From Callorhinus ursinus (Eukaryota; Chordata; Mammalia; Carnivora; Otariidae): a stretch of 64,000 nucleotides of DNA. The DNA lies in assembly GCF_003265705.1 (NCBI RefSeq), contig NW_020312775.1:5040822-5104821 (forward strand), given 5' to 3'. Shown one piece after another: positions 13,530-25,060 of the stretch; within the stretch, counting starts at the first letter, position 1, and every line of letters starts with the position of its first letter. Both the position numbers and the translations under genes were made by a program. A model generated the notes under the pieces. That model saw only the letters and a list, made by a program, of their open reading frames with translations, searched no databases and was not told where the DNA came from.

Positions 13530-13684
13530 CACTGGTCAAACGATAGGGAATTACCACCATAGTTTTCGGAACCACAGAGCTCAGAGCTTCTGATTTAATT
13601 GGTCTGGGATGGCGCCCAGGCATCAGTATTTTTGAAAAGTTCCCCAAGTGATTCTAATGTATACCCAGGGCTGAGAACCGCTGA
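13530..13684 (+). mobile_element. MER5A-like hAT remnant
   Basis: The right half matches what I know of MER5A: gcttctgatttaattggtctggga, cccaggcatcagtat, agttccccaagtgattctaatgt, and the terminal gagaaccgctg. The left half is degraded and that boundary is approximate. Confidence 0.75.
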
Positions 13685-13689
13685 ATTAC

Positions 13690-14405
13690 AAGAACTTTAA
13701 AGAGCAGTAAGTTAAATGAGATGTAGCAGCTCAAGGTATCGAGGTATAAATAACCCAACTAATTATCAGAGCAGGGTTGAAGGAGAAGCCTATTAAATGG
13801 ATAATGTAGATGAAGATAAACAGACCACAGTTTAAAGTAAATCAAATTGAAAAGATTAGATCCATTACAGCACGTACTGTATGATTCACCTTGACTACTT
13901 CTGAGTTTCTGAATGGATTAAACAATGTCCATACATGTTAAAAGGTGAGCAGTGTGAAAGTATCATTTGAACACCTGAGAAGATTATAGACAAAAATTAC
14001 ATGATTATGGACATGTTATTTTTAACACCAACTTAGCACAACTTCTACATCCTTGCTGAATGCTCACATTTTTCCCTCAACAATCTTGTATTTGGCTGAT
14101 AGAGTCTACAATTCACTTAAGCAAAAAGTAATGTGTTCACTTACAAAATAACCACGAGGCCAGTAGTACCCAAGACAAGAAAATTGGTAGGCTCGGAAAA
14201 TATCTGGGAATAGTTCATTAATTAAAAAAAAAATTAGCTAACCAATGAAATGAAATGGTAAAGTTATAAGAGAGGAAACACTGCTCACAATTGAAATGGA
14301 GCAAATGATATGTTAAGTACATAGGTGTGCTAAGTAATCAACAATAGAAGAAGAAATTAACCAGCTTTAAATGGCAGGCTTTCCAATGTTATAGTTAAGT
14401 GCTCA
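13690..14405. other. Unrecognised intronic sequence
   Basis: No coding signal, SINE or L1 recognised. Confidence 0.45.
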
Positions 14406-14424
14406 TAGAGAGAAAGATATTCTT

Positions 14425-14559
14425 TTTTAAAAAAAGATTTATTTATTTATTTGAGAGAGACTGCCTGACATGGGGCTCAATCCCAGGACCCTGAGATCAT
14501 GACCTAAGCCGAAATCAAGAGTTGGGCATTTAAGCGACTGAGCCACCCAGATGCCCCCA
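14425..14559 (-). mobile_element. Carnivore SINE with internal deletion, reverse orientation
   Basis: The T-rich tail (tttatttatttatttgagagaga) passes directly into the ctgacatggggctcaatccc block, so most of the CT-rich middle is missing. The reversed tRNA head ending in ccacccagatgcccc is intact. A perfect 14-bp TSD AGAAAGATATTCTT lies at 14411-14424 and 14560-14573. At 135 bp it is about two thirds of full length. Confidence 0.9.
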
Positions 14560-14594
14560 AGAAAGATATTCTTAAAAAGAGAGAATAATGGTTT

Positions 14595-14768
14595 ATGGGG
14601 AAAGCACATGGTCTAGTGGAAAGAACAAAGACTTTGAAGACAGGTAGATCTGGGTTTGAGTTCTGACTTAGTCACTTACAGACTAGCTACAGAATCTTGG
14701 GGAAAGTGCTTAAACTCTGTGATCTTAGTTTTTTTCATCTGAAAAGGGGATTAATTGGCAAAACATTA
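14595..14768 (+). mobile_element. MIR ancient SINE
   Basis: Clear MIR order: catggtctagtggaaagaac, gacaggtagatctgggtttgag, tctgacttagtcacttac, agctacagaatcttggggaaag, and tcatctgaaaagggga. The 3' side is truncated. Confidence 0.75.
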
Positions 14769-15331
14769 ACGGTGGTTAAAGCAGAATGACAGGTACACAA
14801 GGGGACATCATGCTACTTTTTCTAATTTTGTGTATGCTTAATATTTTCCATAATAAGCAAGTTAATATGTATCTTGATGAGTTAGGGTAAAGATTATAAA
14901 TAAATGTGATAAATGTATAATAGACACTAAATAAATGAATTCATTTCCTTTTTCTAATATAGTTTTCATCCTATTACCTCTACTCTCATTCTTGTTTTTT
15001 CTAGTCATACTGTTCAACTATAACACCACCCCGCTATCATTCCATTAATACAATCTATGGAAAATTCACCCATGCTTCGTTATTGAGATCTTTGCATCTG
15101 GCCAATAGACTCATTCTCCACAGCAAATCCTACCTAAAATCACTGTGTATGACTTCAGTGGCTATCCTCTCACTGCCATATATTGGTACTTTGTCATCAC
15201 CTGAATGACAAATAAATTCTTCTACCTCTGAAATCTTAAACTCAAAATCCCCCTATAGGACAGTCTCCAGGTCTTCCAACCTTGCATACTCTACCCACAA
15301 CATCCATTCTTCAAATTCACATAGAATTTTA

Positions 15332-15452
15332 TTTTATTTTTTTAATTTAAATTTTGTTAGTTAACAGTGCAATATTGGTTTCCAGAGTAGAATTCAGTGA
15401 TTCCTCACTTAGATACAACACCCAGTGCTCATCACAACAAGTGCCCTCGTTA
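15332..15452 (-). mobile_element. 5'-truncated L1 3' end, reverse orientation
   Basis: The plus strand reads T-rich tail, gttagttaacagtgcaatat, ttcagtgattcctcactt, acaacacccagtgctcatca, which is the reverse complement of a carnivore L1 3' UTR. TSD ATAGAATTTTA at 15321-15331 and 15453-15463, perfect. Confidence 0.85.
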
Positions 15453-15463
15453 ATAGAATTTTA

Positions 15464-16305
15464 ACTATTAACTTCATATATATCATCTGACTGCACTGCT
15501 CTTGAAATCTCCAAGTACAACATTCCATTTGGTGATCATGATCACACAGTCTTTAAGCCCTCTTATTTTCAGTACACCTGCTCTTCACCTGCAGAAATCC
15601 TTTTAAGCCATCTATTAGTTGATTCCGGACCTCCCTTCCTTCACTAACCATGGCTTACCACTTAAAGCAATAATCACTAGCCTGGCCAATTTTTTTCTAC
15701 CTTTCTGTTTCCTCATCTGCCAAGTGAAGCTCCAACTCTGGACCAATGCTACAAGTACCATCTCTGCTAACAGACTCTGGTGACTGCATGATACTGAAGA
15801 AAATCACACAACTACAAACTAGCAACAACGTAAATTCATAATCTCCAACCTCAGCCAAGTGCTCAGCAACATCTATGGACCCTCTTGATTTGTATGTAGT
15901 AAGTATTTCCTCCTATTCTGCACAGTTAATATTCCAAACCCACCATCTACCTAAATTCCCATAACTAGACTCTCCCAGCCAAGCAGAAAATTTAGATCTG
16001 CTTTTAAAAAGTATTCATCTCCATAGACAAAAAGATATTCATCTTTTTGAAGATATAATTGACTTTTTAAAACCTCTCTACAGAGGTCAGATATCAACTT
16101 CAAAAGAGGAGAGCTCAGTTCTGAACTCTAAATACTGTGCCATCTACACTCTGATTGTGGTAATTTGCATGTTTGTGGCGGGCAATGAAAGCACATACAA
16201 CACCAAGTACAGAAATGCCTTTCAAAATCTTATATGGACTATTGACATATGAAGCATTCCAGGTGTAAAAACAAAAACAAAACACCTAATGTGTAATTAG
16301 ATATT
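15464..16305. other. Unrecognised intronic sequence
   Basis: No gene or recognised repeat. Composition is slightly more balanced than its surroundings. Confidence 0.45.
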
Positions 16306-18055
16306 AAAATTGGACTCTTCTCCCTCAAACTGTTCCAAAAGAAAGAAATGGAAGGAAAACTTCCAAACTCATTCTATGAGGCCAGCATTACTTTGATTCC
16401 AAAACTAGACAAAGATCCCAATAAAAGGGAATTACAGGCCAATATCCCTGATGAACATGGGTGGAAAAATTCTCAATAAAATACTAGCAAATCGAATTTA
16501 ACAGTACATTAAAGAATTATTCACCACCATCAAATGGAATTTATCTCTGGGCTGAAGAGGTAGTTCAACATTCACAAATCAATCAACGTGATGTACCACA
16601 TTAATAAAAGAAAGCATAAAAACCATATGATCCTCTCAATAGATGCAGAAAAAGCATTTGACAAAATACACCATCCTTTCTTGATAAAAACCCTCAACAA
16701 AGTAGGGATAGATGATAGATGGAACATACCTCAACATCATAAAAGCCATATACAGAAGACCCACAGCTAATATCATCCTCAATGACGAAAAATGGGTAGC
16801 CTTTCCCCTACAATCAGGAACAAGAGAAGGATGTCTACTCTCACTACTGTTATTTAACATAGTAGTGGAAGTCTTAGCCTCAGCAATCAAAATAAAAGAA
16901 AGAAAAAGCATGCAAATTGGCAAAGAAGAAGTCAAACTTTTACTATTTGCAGACAATATGATACTCTCTGTAGAAAACCCAAAAGACTCCCCCAAAATTG
17001 CTAGAACTAATACATGAATTCGGCAAAGTTTCAGGATATAAAATCAATGTGCAGAAATCTGTTGCATTTCTATACATGAACAATGAAGCAGCAAAAAAAG
17101 GAAATCAAGGAATTGATTCTATTTGCAATTGAACCAAAAACTGTAAGACACCTAGGAATAAACCTAACTAAAGAGTTAAAAGATCTGTACTCTGAAAACT
17201 ACAGAACACTTATGAAAGAAATTGAAGAGGACACAAAGAAATGGAAAAGCACTCCATGCTCATGGAGTGGAAGAATAAACATTGTTAAAATGTCTACACT
17301 ACCCAAAGCAATATACACATTTAATGCAATCCCTATCAAAATACCACCAGCATTTTTCACAGAGCTAGAACAAACAATCTTGAAATTTGTATGGAACCAC
17401 AAAAGACCCTGAATAGCCAAAGCAATTCTGAAAAAGAAAAAAGGAAAAAAAAAACTGGAGGCATTATGATTCAACAATCAACAAAACTAAAAGGTAGCCT
17501 ACAGAATGGGAGAAGATATTTGCAAATGGCATATCTGATAAAGGGTTAGTATCCAAAATCTATGAAGAACTTACCAAACTCAACACCCAAAAAACAAATA
17601 ATCCAGTTAAGCAATGGGCAGAAGACATGAATAGATACTTTAACAAGGAAGACATCCAGATGGCTAACAGACCCATGAAAAGATGCATCATCAGGGAAAT
17701 ACAAATCAAAACTATGATGAGATATCACCTCACCCTTGTCAGAATGGCTAACATTAACAACACAACAAACAACAGAGGTTGGTGAGGATTCAGAGAAAAG
17801 GGAACCCTCTTGCACTGTTGGTGGGAATGCAAACTGGTACAGCCACTCTGGAGAACAATTTGGAGGTTCCTCAAAAAGTTAAAAATAGAACTACCCTACA
17901 ATCCAGCAATTGTACTACTAGGAATTTACTACCCAAAGGATACAAAAAATATAGATTCAAAGGCATACATGTACCCTGATGTTTATAGCAGCATTATCAA
18001 CAATAGCCAAACTACAGAGAAAGCCCAAATGTCCATCGACTGAATAAAGAAGATG

Positions 18056-18056
18056 T

Positions 18057-18103
<47 letters not shown>

Positions 18104-18113
18104 NNNNNNNNNN

Positions 18114-18159
<46 letters not shown>
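18056..18159. repeat. (TG)n microsatellite inside L1, with assembly gap
   Basis: About 48 bases of TG, ten N at 18104-18113, then about 46 bases of TG. The N run is probably a placeholder for an unresolved repeat length, not a true ten bases. It sits in the ORF2 C-terminal part of the surrounding L1, just before the gaatattactcagcc block. Confidence 0.95.
18104..18113. other. Assembly gap (10 N)
   Basis: Ten N bases in the middle of a (TG)n tract. Both flanks are pure TG in compatible phase. Confidence 0.99.
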
Positions 18160-18161
<2 letters not shown>

Positions 18162-18836
18162 CACATTATATATATAATATACAATGGAATATTACTCAGC
18201 CATTAATAAGAATGAAATCTTGCCATTTACAACGGTGTGGATGGAGCTAAAGTGTATTATGCTGAGTGAAATAAGTCAGAGGAAGACAAATGCCATATGA
18301 TCTCACTCAAATATGGAATTTAAGAAAGAGAACATGAACATATGGGAAGGAGGATAAAAAAGAAAGGAGAAAGGTAAACAACCCATAAGTGACTCTTAAT
18401 GAAAGAGAACAAAACTGATGGAGGGAGGTGGATGTGTGATGGGCTAGATGGGTGATGGGTATTAAAGAGGGCACTTGTGTTGAGTACTGGGTGTTGTATG
18501 TAAGTGATGAATCAGTGAATCTATTCTAGAAATCATACTGTACTGTATGGTAACTAACAAAATTTAAATTAAAAAAATTGGACTCTTCTCATTTTGAATG
18601 ACATGCCAATGCCAGATAAATATTAGATAGAATAATATCTGTAGCTAGACTTTCATATGCAAAATTTTCAGAAAGAATTCTTGAAATCAATGTCATGACT
18701 TTCATATTGCCTCTGTTGGGAGCTTCCTCTCCTTCACTTCATAAATATAAAAGGGTAAATAGAGTGGAGGAAGAGGATTTATAAAGTGATTCTTTGGAGA
18801 ACACAGTTGTCATGACATGAGACACTTGCCAAAGGG

Positions 18837-18838
<2 letters not shown>

Positions 18839-18884
<46 letters not shown>
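18839..18884. repeat. (GT)n microsatellite
   Basis: About 23 uninterrupted GT units in non-L1 sequence. Confidence 0.95.
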
Positions 18885-18887
<3 letters not shown>

Positions 18888-20084
18888 CACATGCTACACT
18901 CTTCAAGCTTAGACAGGGGGGCTTCCATCAGAATATTCAGGGCATGAATATGTTCCCTGAAGTTGGGGGACACTGACAAGGAGTACCTGACTCATTTCTG
19001 AAGAAGCTGAAGTAGCCTGGGTCAGTAGCATAGAGACAGCTAGGCTTTGATCCCTGTACTCACAGAGTTTTCCTGGGCAAAGACCTGCATGAGTGTTTTC
19101 CATGGACTAAAAGTGAGCCCAGTGGGAGAGAGAGAGATGATCTGGAGCCTGTATTTAAGTGCTATGTAAAAGGAACATTTAAGAGGGTAGGGGGTACACT
19201 GACAGAGAATCCTTATTATAATGTGTGTGACATGAAGCTCCGAGGAAAGTGGGATGGGGAAGGGGCAGGGGTGGCAAGCTGTAGGAAATGCATTAACCTA
19301 GATCAAGGGAGTTTCAGGGGAAAATCCCCAAGCAGGGTAATAACCTTGCTCCCTCTAGCATTGCAGTAGTCTAGTTTGGGAATCAGAGAAGTCTGTACTT
19401 TCAACTTTAAATCTGTGAGCTTAGATTGCTAGTACTACTAGCATGCTACAAACAAGCATTCTAATTTCTGGATTGAGATTGTGTTTGCAATTTAGAAAGA
19501 TTTGAGATCTAAAAGCCATTGGGGCTGTCCATGTTTTCCTCTAGGTGTAGGGCAAGATAATCTTCACAGGAATGTTAAAGAGGTAGCAGGAGGAACACAA
19601 CAGCATTTTCATCATCTTCTGTAGGTTTTGCTTGTTTAACATATGGGTTATAAGATTATAGTAATAACCAAGTGTGTAGTCTTTATACTGAAATCTTGAT
19701 GTCATATTACAAAATTATGCAACACAGCCTTCAAAGCAATCGTATAGAATGTCAGCCTAACCATGAGTGAATCTTATAAGTATTGTAAAAAAGCAGAATT
19801 TGAAAGGTTCATGTCATAATGAATGAAATCCGAGACAGGTGAAAGGGGATTAACTAATTTAAATAATTGGGTTTGCTTCCAGATTTCTTTCCCTGCCAAT
19901 CTGATTATTATGAACATTTGCCGGCTCACTTTACACTTCATAAAATGAGGACACTGTACTTTTTTTTCTTTGTTTTGTAGATAAAGAAGTTATCTAATCT
20001 GGTGAGATTAGAGAGCTTATTTCTTTAACTTATGCCTCTTGATTACCAATAGAATTGTATTTTATTAGTGGGGTTCAATGCTTT
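18885..20084. other. Unrecognised intronic sequence
   Basis: No exon, SINE or L1 recognised. Minus-strand ORFs near 18909-19103 have no motif support. Confidence 0.45.
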
Positions 20085-20215
20085 CATTCATGCAATAACT
20101 ACTGAGGACCTGCTCTGTGCTAAGTAATTTGCTAGGCAATAGAGACAGTGAAGAGTAAGATAGAGCCCTTGCGCTCTATGTACTCATAGTCTAGACAGGA
20201 GAAAAATACACAAGT
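20085..20215 (-). mobile_element. L2 LINE 3' end, reverse orientation
   Basis: Reads caataactactgaggacctg, tctgtgctaagtaatttgctagg, then agagcccttgcgctctatg and tagtctagacagg, the reverse complement of the L2 3' end order. Confidence 0.65.
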
Positions 20216-20924
20216 AAGATACAGCACATCAAGCATTCTCTCTGTCTCTGTCACTCTCTCTTTCTCACACTGTACCTCAAAAATATTCAGTTTGAGAATT
20301 TCCTGGGGGCTGATGAGAGGAAGAATGGGGCTGATGCAGGTAGTATGTGTTACCACAAAGGCTCAGAGCATGTTCATTCACTTAGGAGGAATCTTGTCAC
20401 ACTTATGTACTGAATACAGAAACATCAATAAGAGATGTACTTATAAATATGACAATTACCACTGTCAATTACTTTGGCCTACCAGACAATGTACTGTGCT
20501 GATATTCAGCCACTGCACATTGAAATGGCCACACTGATTATTAAAATGTTAAAAACACTTTCAGAACAACTGATAAATAACTGCTATCCTAGCTGCCTTA
20601 GTCCCTTATCCCAGGATTCTTCATATATGCCCATGATCCAGCAACCAAAAGGTAACCTGGCAAAGTATGGGTTCCTGGATTCTACTCCAGCCTATGATTG
20701 CATCCATTCTGATTGGCCAGTGCTCACGACATATCAGTTAGTTTAAATATTATCCCACAAGTACAGGAAATACTAAAATTGGCCAAGTAGACAAGGTCTT
20801 CATTTGATTATAAATATACAGAAATGGGAATAAGCTCCTAAGACATTCATGTCTAGGAAAGAGTCTTCCCTTTAAAGTATTCATTAACCACTGTTGGAAG
20901 TATAAGGGTTTTGAGTTTCGGATG

Positions 20925-21047
20925 GGACTCAGTATGATTCCTAGCTCGGTGAACTTGCTACCTATGCAAATTTGGGCAAATTTTTGTACTTCTTTAAGCC
21001 TCAGTTTTCAGAATTAAAGAACAGTGGCTGTCTAATAGACTGATAAC
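20925..21047 (+). mobile_element. MIR-like ancient SINE
   Basis: Contains ctcggtgaacttgctacctatg, ttgggcaaatttttg, and cttctttaagcctcagttttc, in MIR order, diverged. Confidence 0.55.
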
Positions 21048-21089
21048 CATCATCGTCATTATCATCATCACCATCATCATGATCATCAG
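21048..21089. repeat. (ATC)n trinucleotide microsatellite, imperfect
   Basis: About 13 ATC-type units with single-base interruptions (catcgtcattatcatcatc and onward). Confidence 0.85.
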
Positions 21090-24000
21090 CAGACAGGCCA
21101 TCTACGATTAGTTTCACTTCTGATGAGGGTTAAAAAATAAACACAAAATAAAAAAATCACCTGTGCAAAACAAACACAGCTTTCCCTATCACTAAGTAGA
21201 TAAATGAATAGATATTCACACACATGTGCTATCTCTGATTTGGCTACCAACTGATTATACAACCACATGCAAATTATATAACTCACTTAGGGATACCCAC
21301 TACACATCAGTTGGATCTGAAAGGCATTTGTCATCTACCATCCACCATAACCCTTCATTTGTAGACATATGTCTAGACATCTAATTATGCTAAGACATTC
21401 TAGTATCTCAATGGGAAAAAAATGCCAGAAATATAATAGAACATGAAACACGCAAGTACATTAAATTTTCTATGTAAATCATGACACAAGTCATGATTTT
21501 TTGTTTTGTAATACTGAAAAGAACATTTTTGGTAAGACAGAAAAAAAACAAAACTATGAGCATCAATTAACTCAGAGAGCTTCTACTATCATGTTAGAAT
21601 TGTTTCTCACCTCATTTTCCTTACAGCATGACTCTGGTTAAACCTGTCAAAAAGCAAAAATATAAAGTACATCTATCAAGAGGAAAATAAAAGGAAATGA
21701 TTAAGGATGGATTCAGTAAAAGAATGTGCTTTTCTTAATTCAACTGGTCTGTTATTTGGATACATTCTTTCAAAAAATGCATTAAAAGTGGCTACTAGGA
21801 ATTACAGTTTAGCACTTCTGGGTGTGATTCAGTTGTAGCTGTGAAGGCAAAGGCACATTAAGACAAAATACAGGTGTTTTCTTTTATATATAAGCCCAGG
21901 AGACTTCATCTAGTTTATTGTTGAACTCCAAGAGCATAATTTGACAAATAAGTTTTCCCATTCCCTAAACTTCACAATTGACACCACTGAGTTCTTAATC
22001 AGTAAGTAAAAATTTCATTTCCCCATCAATGGGTTATTTTTTTTCCTTAAAAAACAACATACTAATGTGGGTTTTCAATAAAGAAAATCCCCCTTTTCCT
22101 AGAATTAACATTAGAAAAGGCTAGCCTTCTCAATAAGCACATACCTAGTGCTTATTGCTTAGTATATTTAATATTAATGCAATATTTATATGTACTGGTC
22201 TTATATATCAGGCTAAGGAGCTTTACATTATACTTTTTCCACAGACTTCAATGAACTTTGTTGCAAACACATATACAATGAATTGTGTTTTACCTCAACC
22301 TTTCCCACAGGTCTTCTAAAAAAAATTATATACTTCTAGGTAATATATTAGAGGTATTAGGAGCTTTAAATGATCTATCCACGAGTTTCAGTAAATTTCA
22401 AGAAATATTTGAAAAGAGCCAGAGAGATCTGTTCAATCATGAAGAGGTAAAAATACAGTAAATAGTAAGGGTGTTAATCTACTAAAATCAGATTCCAGAG
22501 AAGAACGTTTCCAGATGGATTATGCTATTCCAATGATGTGTTTATACATAAATATATATCAATATCACTCTTATAAGGAATACTTTATCTGCATGTTTGT
22601 CCCGTGTGTCTCAATAGCACTATTAAATATAAAACAATCCTAAGGGGAGCATAAAGACTTATACTCTCTGAATTGGGTTTAAAGAAAATGTATCATGATA
22701 TAGAAAGTAGAAAATCTTCCAATTTAAGAACACCTTAATGCAAAGTCAAAACATATTTCTACATTTCACTTCCTTTATTTTTGAAACTATTAAAAGTATA
22801 CCTATAAAATAGTCATTACTCAGTTTAAATGAGTGATAACTGAAAGCTATACAAAAAGATCTGGTGGTTTTAATTTTATTCTTCACATCTCAACCTCAGG
22901 GACCTGGGGAAAACACAGAGAAATACACTGCATATTTATAAGGCCTCTGGGACCCTAACAGGCTTCCAAATGCCTTGTTCATTGCAATCTGCTTGTCAAA
23001 CTATTAAAGTAAAATCCACATTCTATCCCACATTGTATATGCACACTTTCACTGTTAAATTAAATCAAAATTCTATGATTGCAAGGATGAGAGGTGATGT
23101 AATATCTTGTGTACTGCCACATTTTTTAGGCAACCCAAAGAGAACAGTTCTAGTAGTGAAGCTTTCATTTAAAGAAAGAAAAAAAAAACCTCCATTGACT
23201 ATCACACTGCACAATCATTTAAACCCTGACTGATTAGTAAAAATATTCACTTAAACTTCAGATTAACAAATCTGTTATTAAAAATATCTTCATTCTAGTC
23301 CTTAATTACAGCCACTGTAATGTAATTCTAATCTGGTACAGACCTATTTACCTCTCAGATCTAACAGGCTAAACACGAAAAAGATCTAAGACTAAGAATG
23401 CTTGTGATGATTGCAGATAAAGTAAACTTCAGCATTTTACACCCAGAAAAAGAGGGAGGGAAAAGAAATCCCTCTCTGTATATCTACATCTATGTCTGTC
23501 TCAATATATTTACGATGAAAAAAAATGGGCAATTTTGGTACTAACTTTAATTGTAACCAAATCAGCAGAAGGTGACCTCATTCACCTGTCTTCTCACTAC
23601 TAAACTTGGACATGAGTGATTTACAACATTGAGAGTGTCACAGCCTGACTGGGAAGAGTGAAGAGACACCTCAGGAAGCACATTCTTCCACTTATTTTTA
23701 AAAGTTACATTCTACAATGCTATTACTGACATAAATATCCATATTTATAGACACAAATACCTTTTAAAAATCTGGCATGGTAAGAGGAACTACCCAATAT
23801 TAATAATTTTATAAAAATTAGTCACCTCTAGAACATTATAGAATTACATGTTTTAGAAGCAGAAGCCTGGATGAACATTTTCAATGAAGTCAAAGGTGAA
23901 ACAAAGATTCAGTTCCCATTAATCTCTATTTCTTACTTTTTCCACCAATTTACATTACATCATTGGTGAAACTTAAAAAAGAAAGATAGGTTCTTACATG

Positions 24001-24164
24001 AAAGGAAGCACACAGTAAACTAAGAAAAAAATGCCAGAGCAAATCTATTTAGTCCAAGCAGTGTCAATAATTTGCTATCTCATTCAGAATAATTTCCTTC
24101 TGCCTTCTTTTCTTGCCGTCAAAGAGAATGAAACCAGATAATCAACTTTCAGAATTTAGAGGAA
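21090..24164. other. Unrecognised AT-rich intronic sequence
   Basis: Three kilobases with no SINE, L1 or coding signal that I recognise. A repeat-poor stretch this long in such a repeat-dense intron could hold conserved non-coding sequence, but that cannot be judged from one genome. Confidence 0.45.
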
Positions 24165-24300
24165 ATTTAGAGTTCATCTTGTAACGCTCTTGTTTTCCAG
24201 ATCAAGAAACCAAAGTACAGAGAGGTGCACTACTTTATTTAAGGCATGCAGTAGGCTGTAGAACACAGACATGAAAATTCAGATACCTGAATGCATGACT
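24165..24300 (-). mobile_element. MIR-like ancient SINE, reverse orientation
   Basis: Contains tccagatcaagaaaccaaagtacagagaggtg, broken across a reversed MIR order, then aggctgtagaacacagac. High divergence. Confidence 0.5.
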
Positions 24301-24439
24301 TGCATCCTTCTTTTACACACATTGTTTTATCCAGCAAACCAGTGCTGTGCATTCCTTCCTAATCTCAATGGCTATAATTCTACAGTTGTGCCAATATATT
24401 ATGCCACACTGAAATACTGTGACTTATGCCAGGGGCAAA

Positions 24440-25028
24440 CCAAATAAGGATACACCTTGGAACTATTTACAAAACCCCAGCTAATTTTAGGCATCTAGAC
24501 AACAAAATATTGTTCAGCAATAAAAAGAATTGAGCCATCAAGCCTCGAAAGACATGGAGGAAACTTAAATGCATATTACCTAGTAAAGGAAACCAACCTG
24601 AAAAGGCTACAAATGATATGATTCCAACTGTATGACATTACAGAAAAGATAAAACTATGGACAGTAAAAAGGTCAGTTGTCAGAAGTTCTGGGTGAGGAA
24701 AGGAAGTATGAATATGAGGAGTACAGGTGATGTTTAGGGCAGTGAAACCGTTCTTTATTATATTATAATGGTAGATACATGTCTATACATTTGTCAGAAC
24801 CTGCACACTATACAACATCACAAGTGAACTCTAATATAAATTATGGGCTTTACTTAATAATATATCAATATCTGTTTATCAATTGCAACTGAAATACCAC
24901 ACTAATGCAAGAGATTAACTATAGGGGAAACTGTGAGGTAGAAGAGATATATGGAAACTCTCTGCCATCTGCTACGCTTTTTTGTAAATCTAAAACCACT
25001 GTAAAATATAGTCCATTAGTTAAAAAAA
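24440..25028 (+). mobile_element. Old L1 (L1M-type) 3' end
   Basis: Contains aatattgttcagcaataaaaag, catggaggaaacttaaatgc, tatgattccaactgtatgac, gttctgggtgaggaaaggaag, catttgtcagaacctgcacac and an A-rich tail near 25022. This is the ordered 3' end of an old mammalian L1, more diverged than the carnivore-specific copies nearby. Confidence 0.75.
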
Positions 25029-25060
25029 AGAGCTAGTTTAAAAAACTCTCCTTGGACACT

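Larger units (their letters stand above)
16323..18573 (+). mobile_element. 5'-truncated carnivore L1 (RT domain to 3' UTR), broken
   Basis: A perfect 17-bp TSD AAAATTGGACTCTTCTC (16306-16322 and 18574-18590) defines the insert. It begins inside ORF2 in the reverse transcriptase region. Degraded RT pieces are readable in several frames: DAEKAFDKI near 16640, and [11 protein letters not shown] near 16940, where the usual FADD catalytic motif reads FADN (codon at 16955-16957). Frame changes and stops separate the pieces. A deletion near 17465 joins the end of the RT region to the C-terminal part (a locally clear TEWG-like block is altered). The C-terminal region contains the long (TG)n tract with an N gap. 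The 3' UTR and A-rich tail follow. It is non-functional. Confidence 0.9.

Noticed and set aside
16588..17412. Several ORFs with reverse transcriptase-like residues
   Set aside because: They are frame-shifted pieces of one dead L1 ORF2, with FADD altered to FADN. They are not host genes and not an intact element.
17957..18250. ORFs made of Cys-Val or His-Thr repeats
   Set aside because: They are translations of a TG/CA microsatellite.
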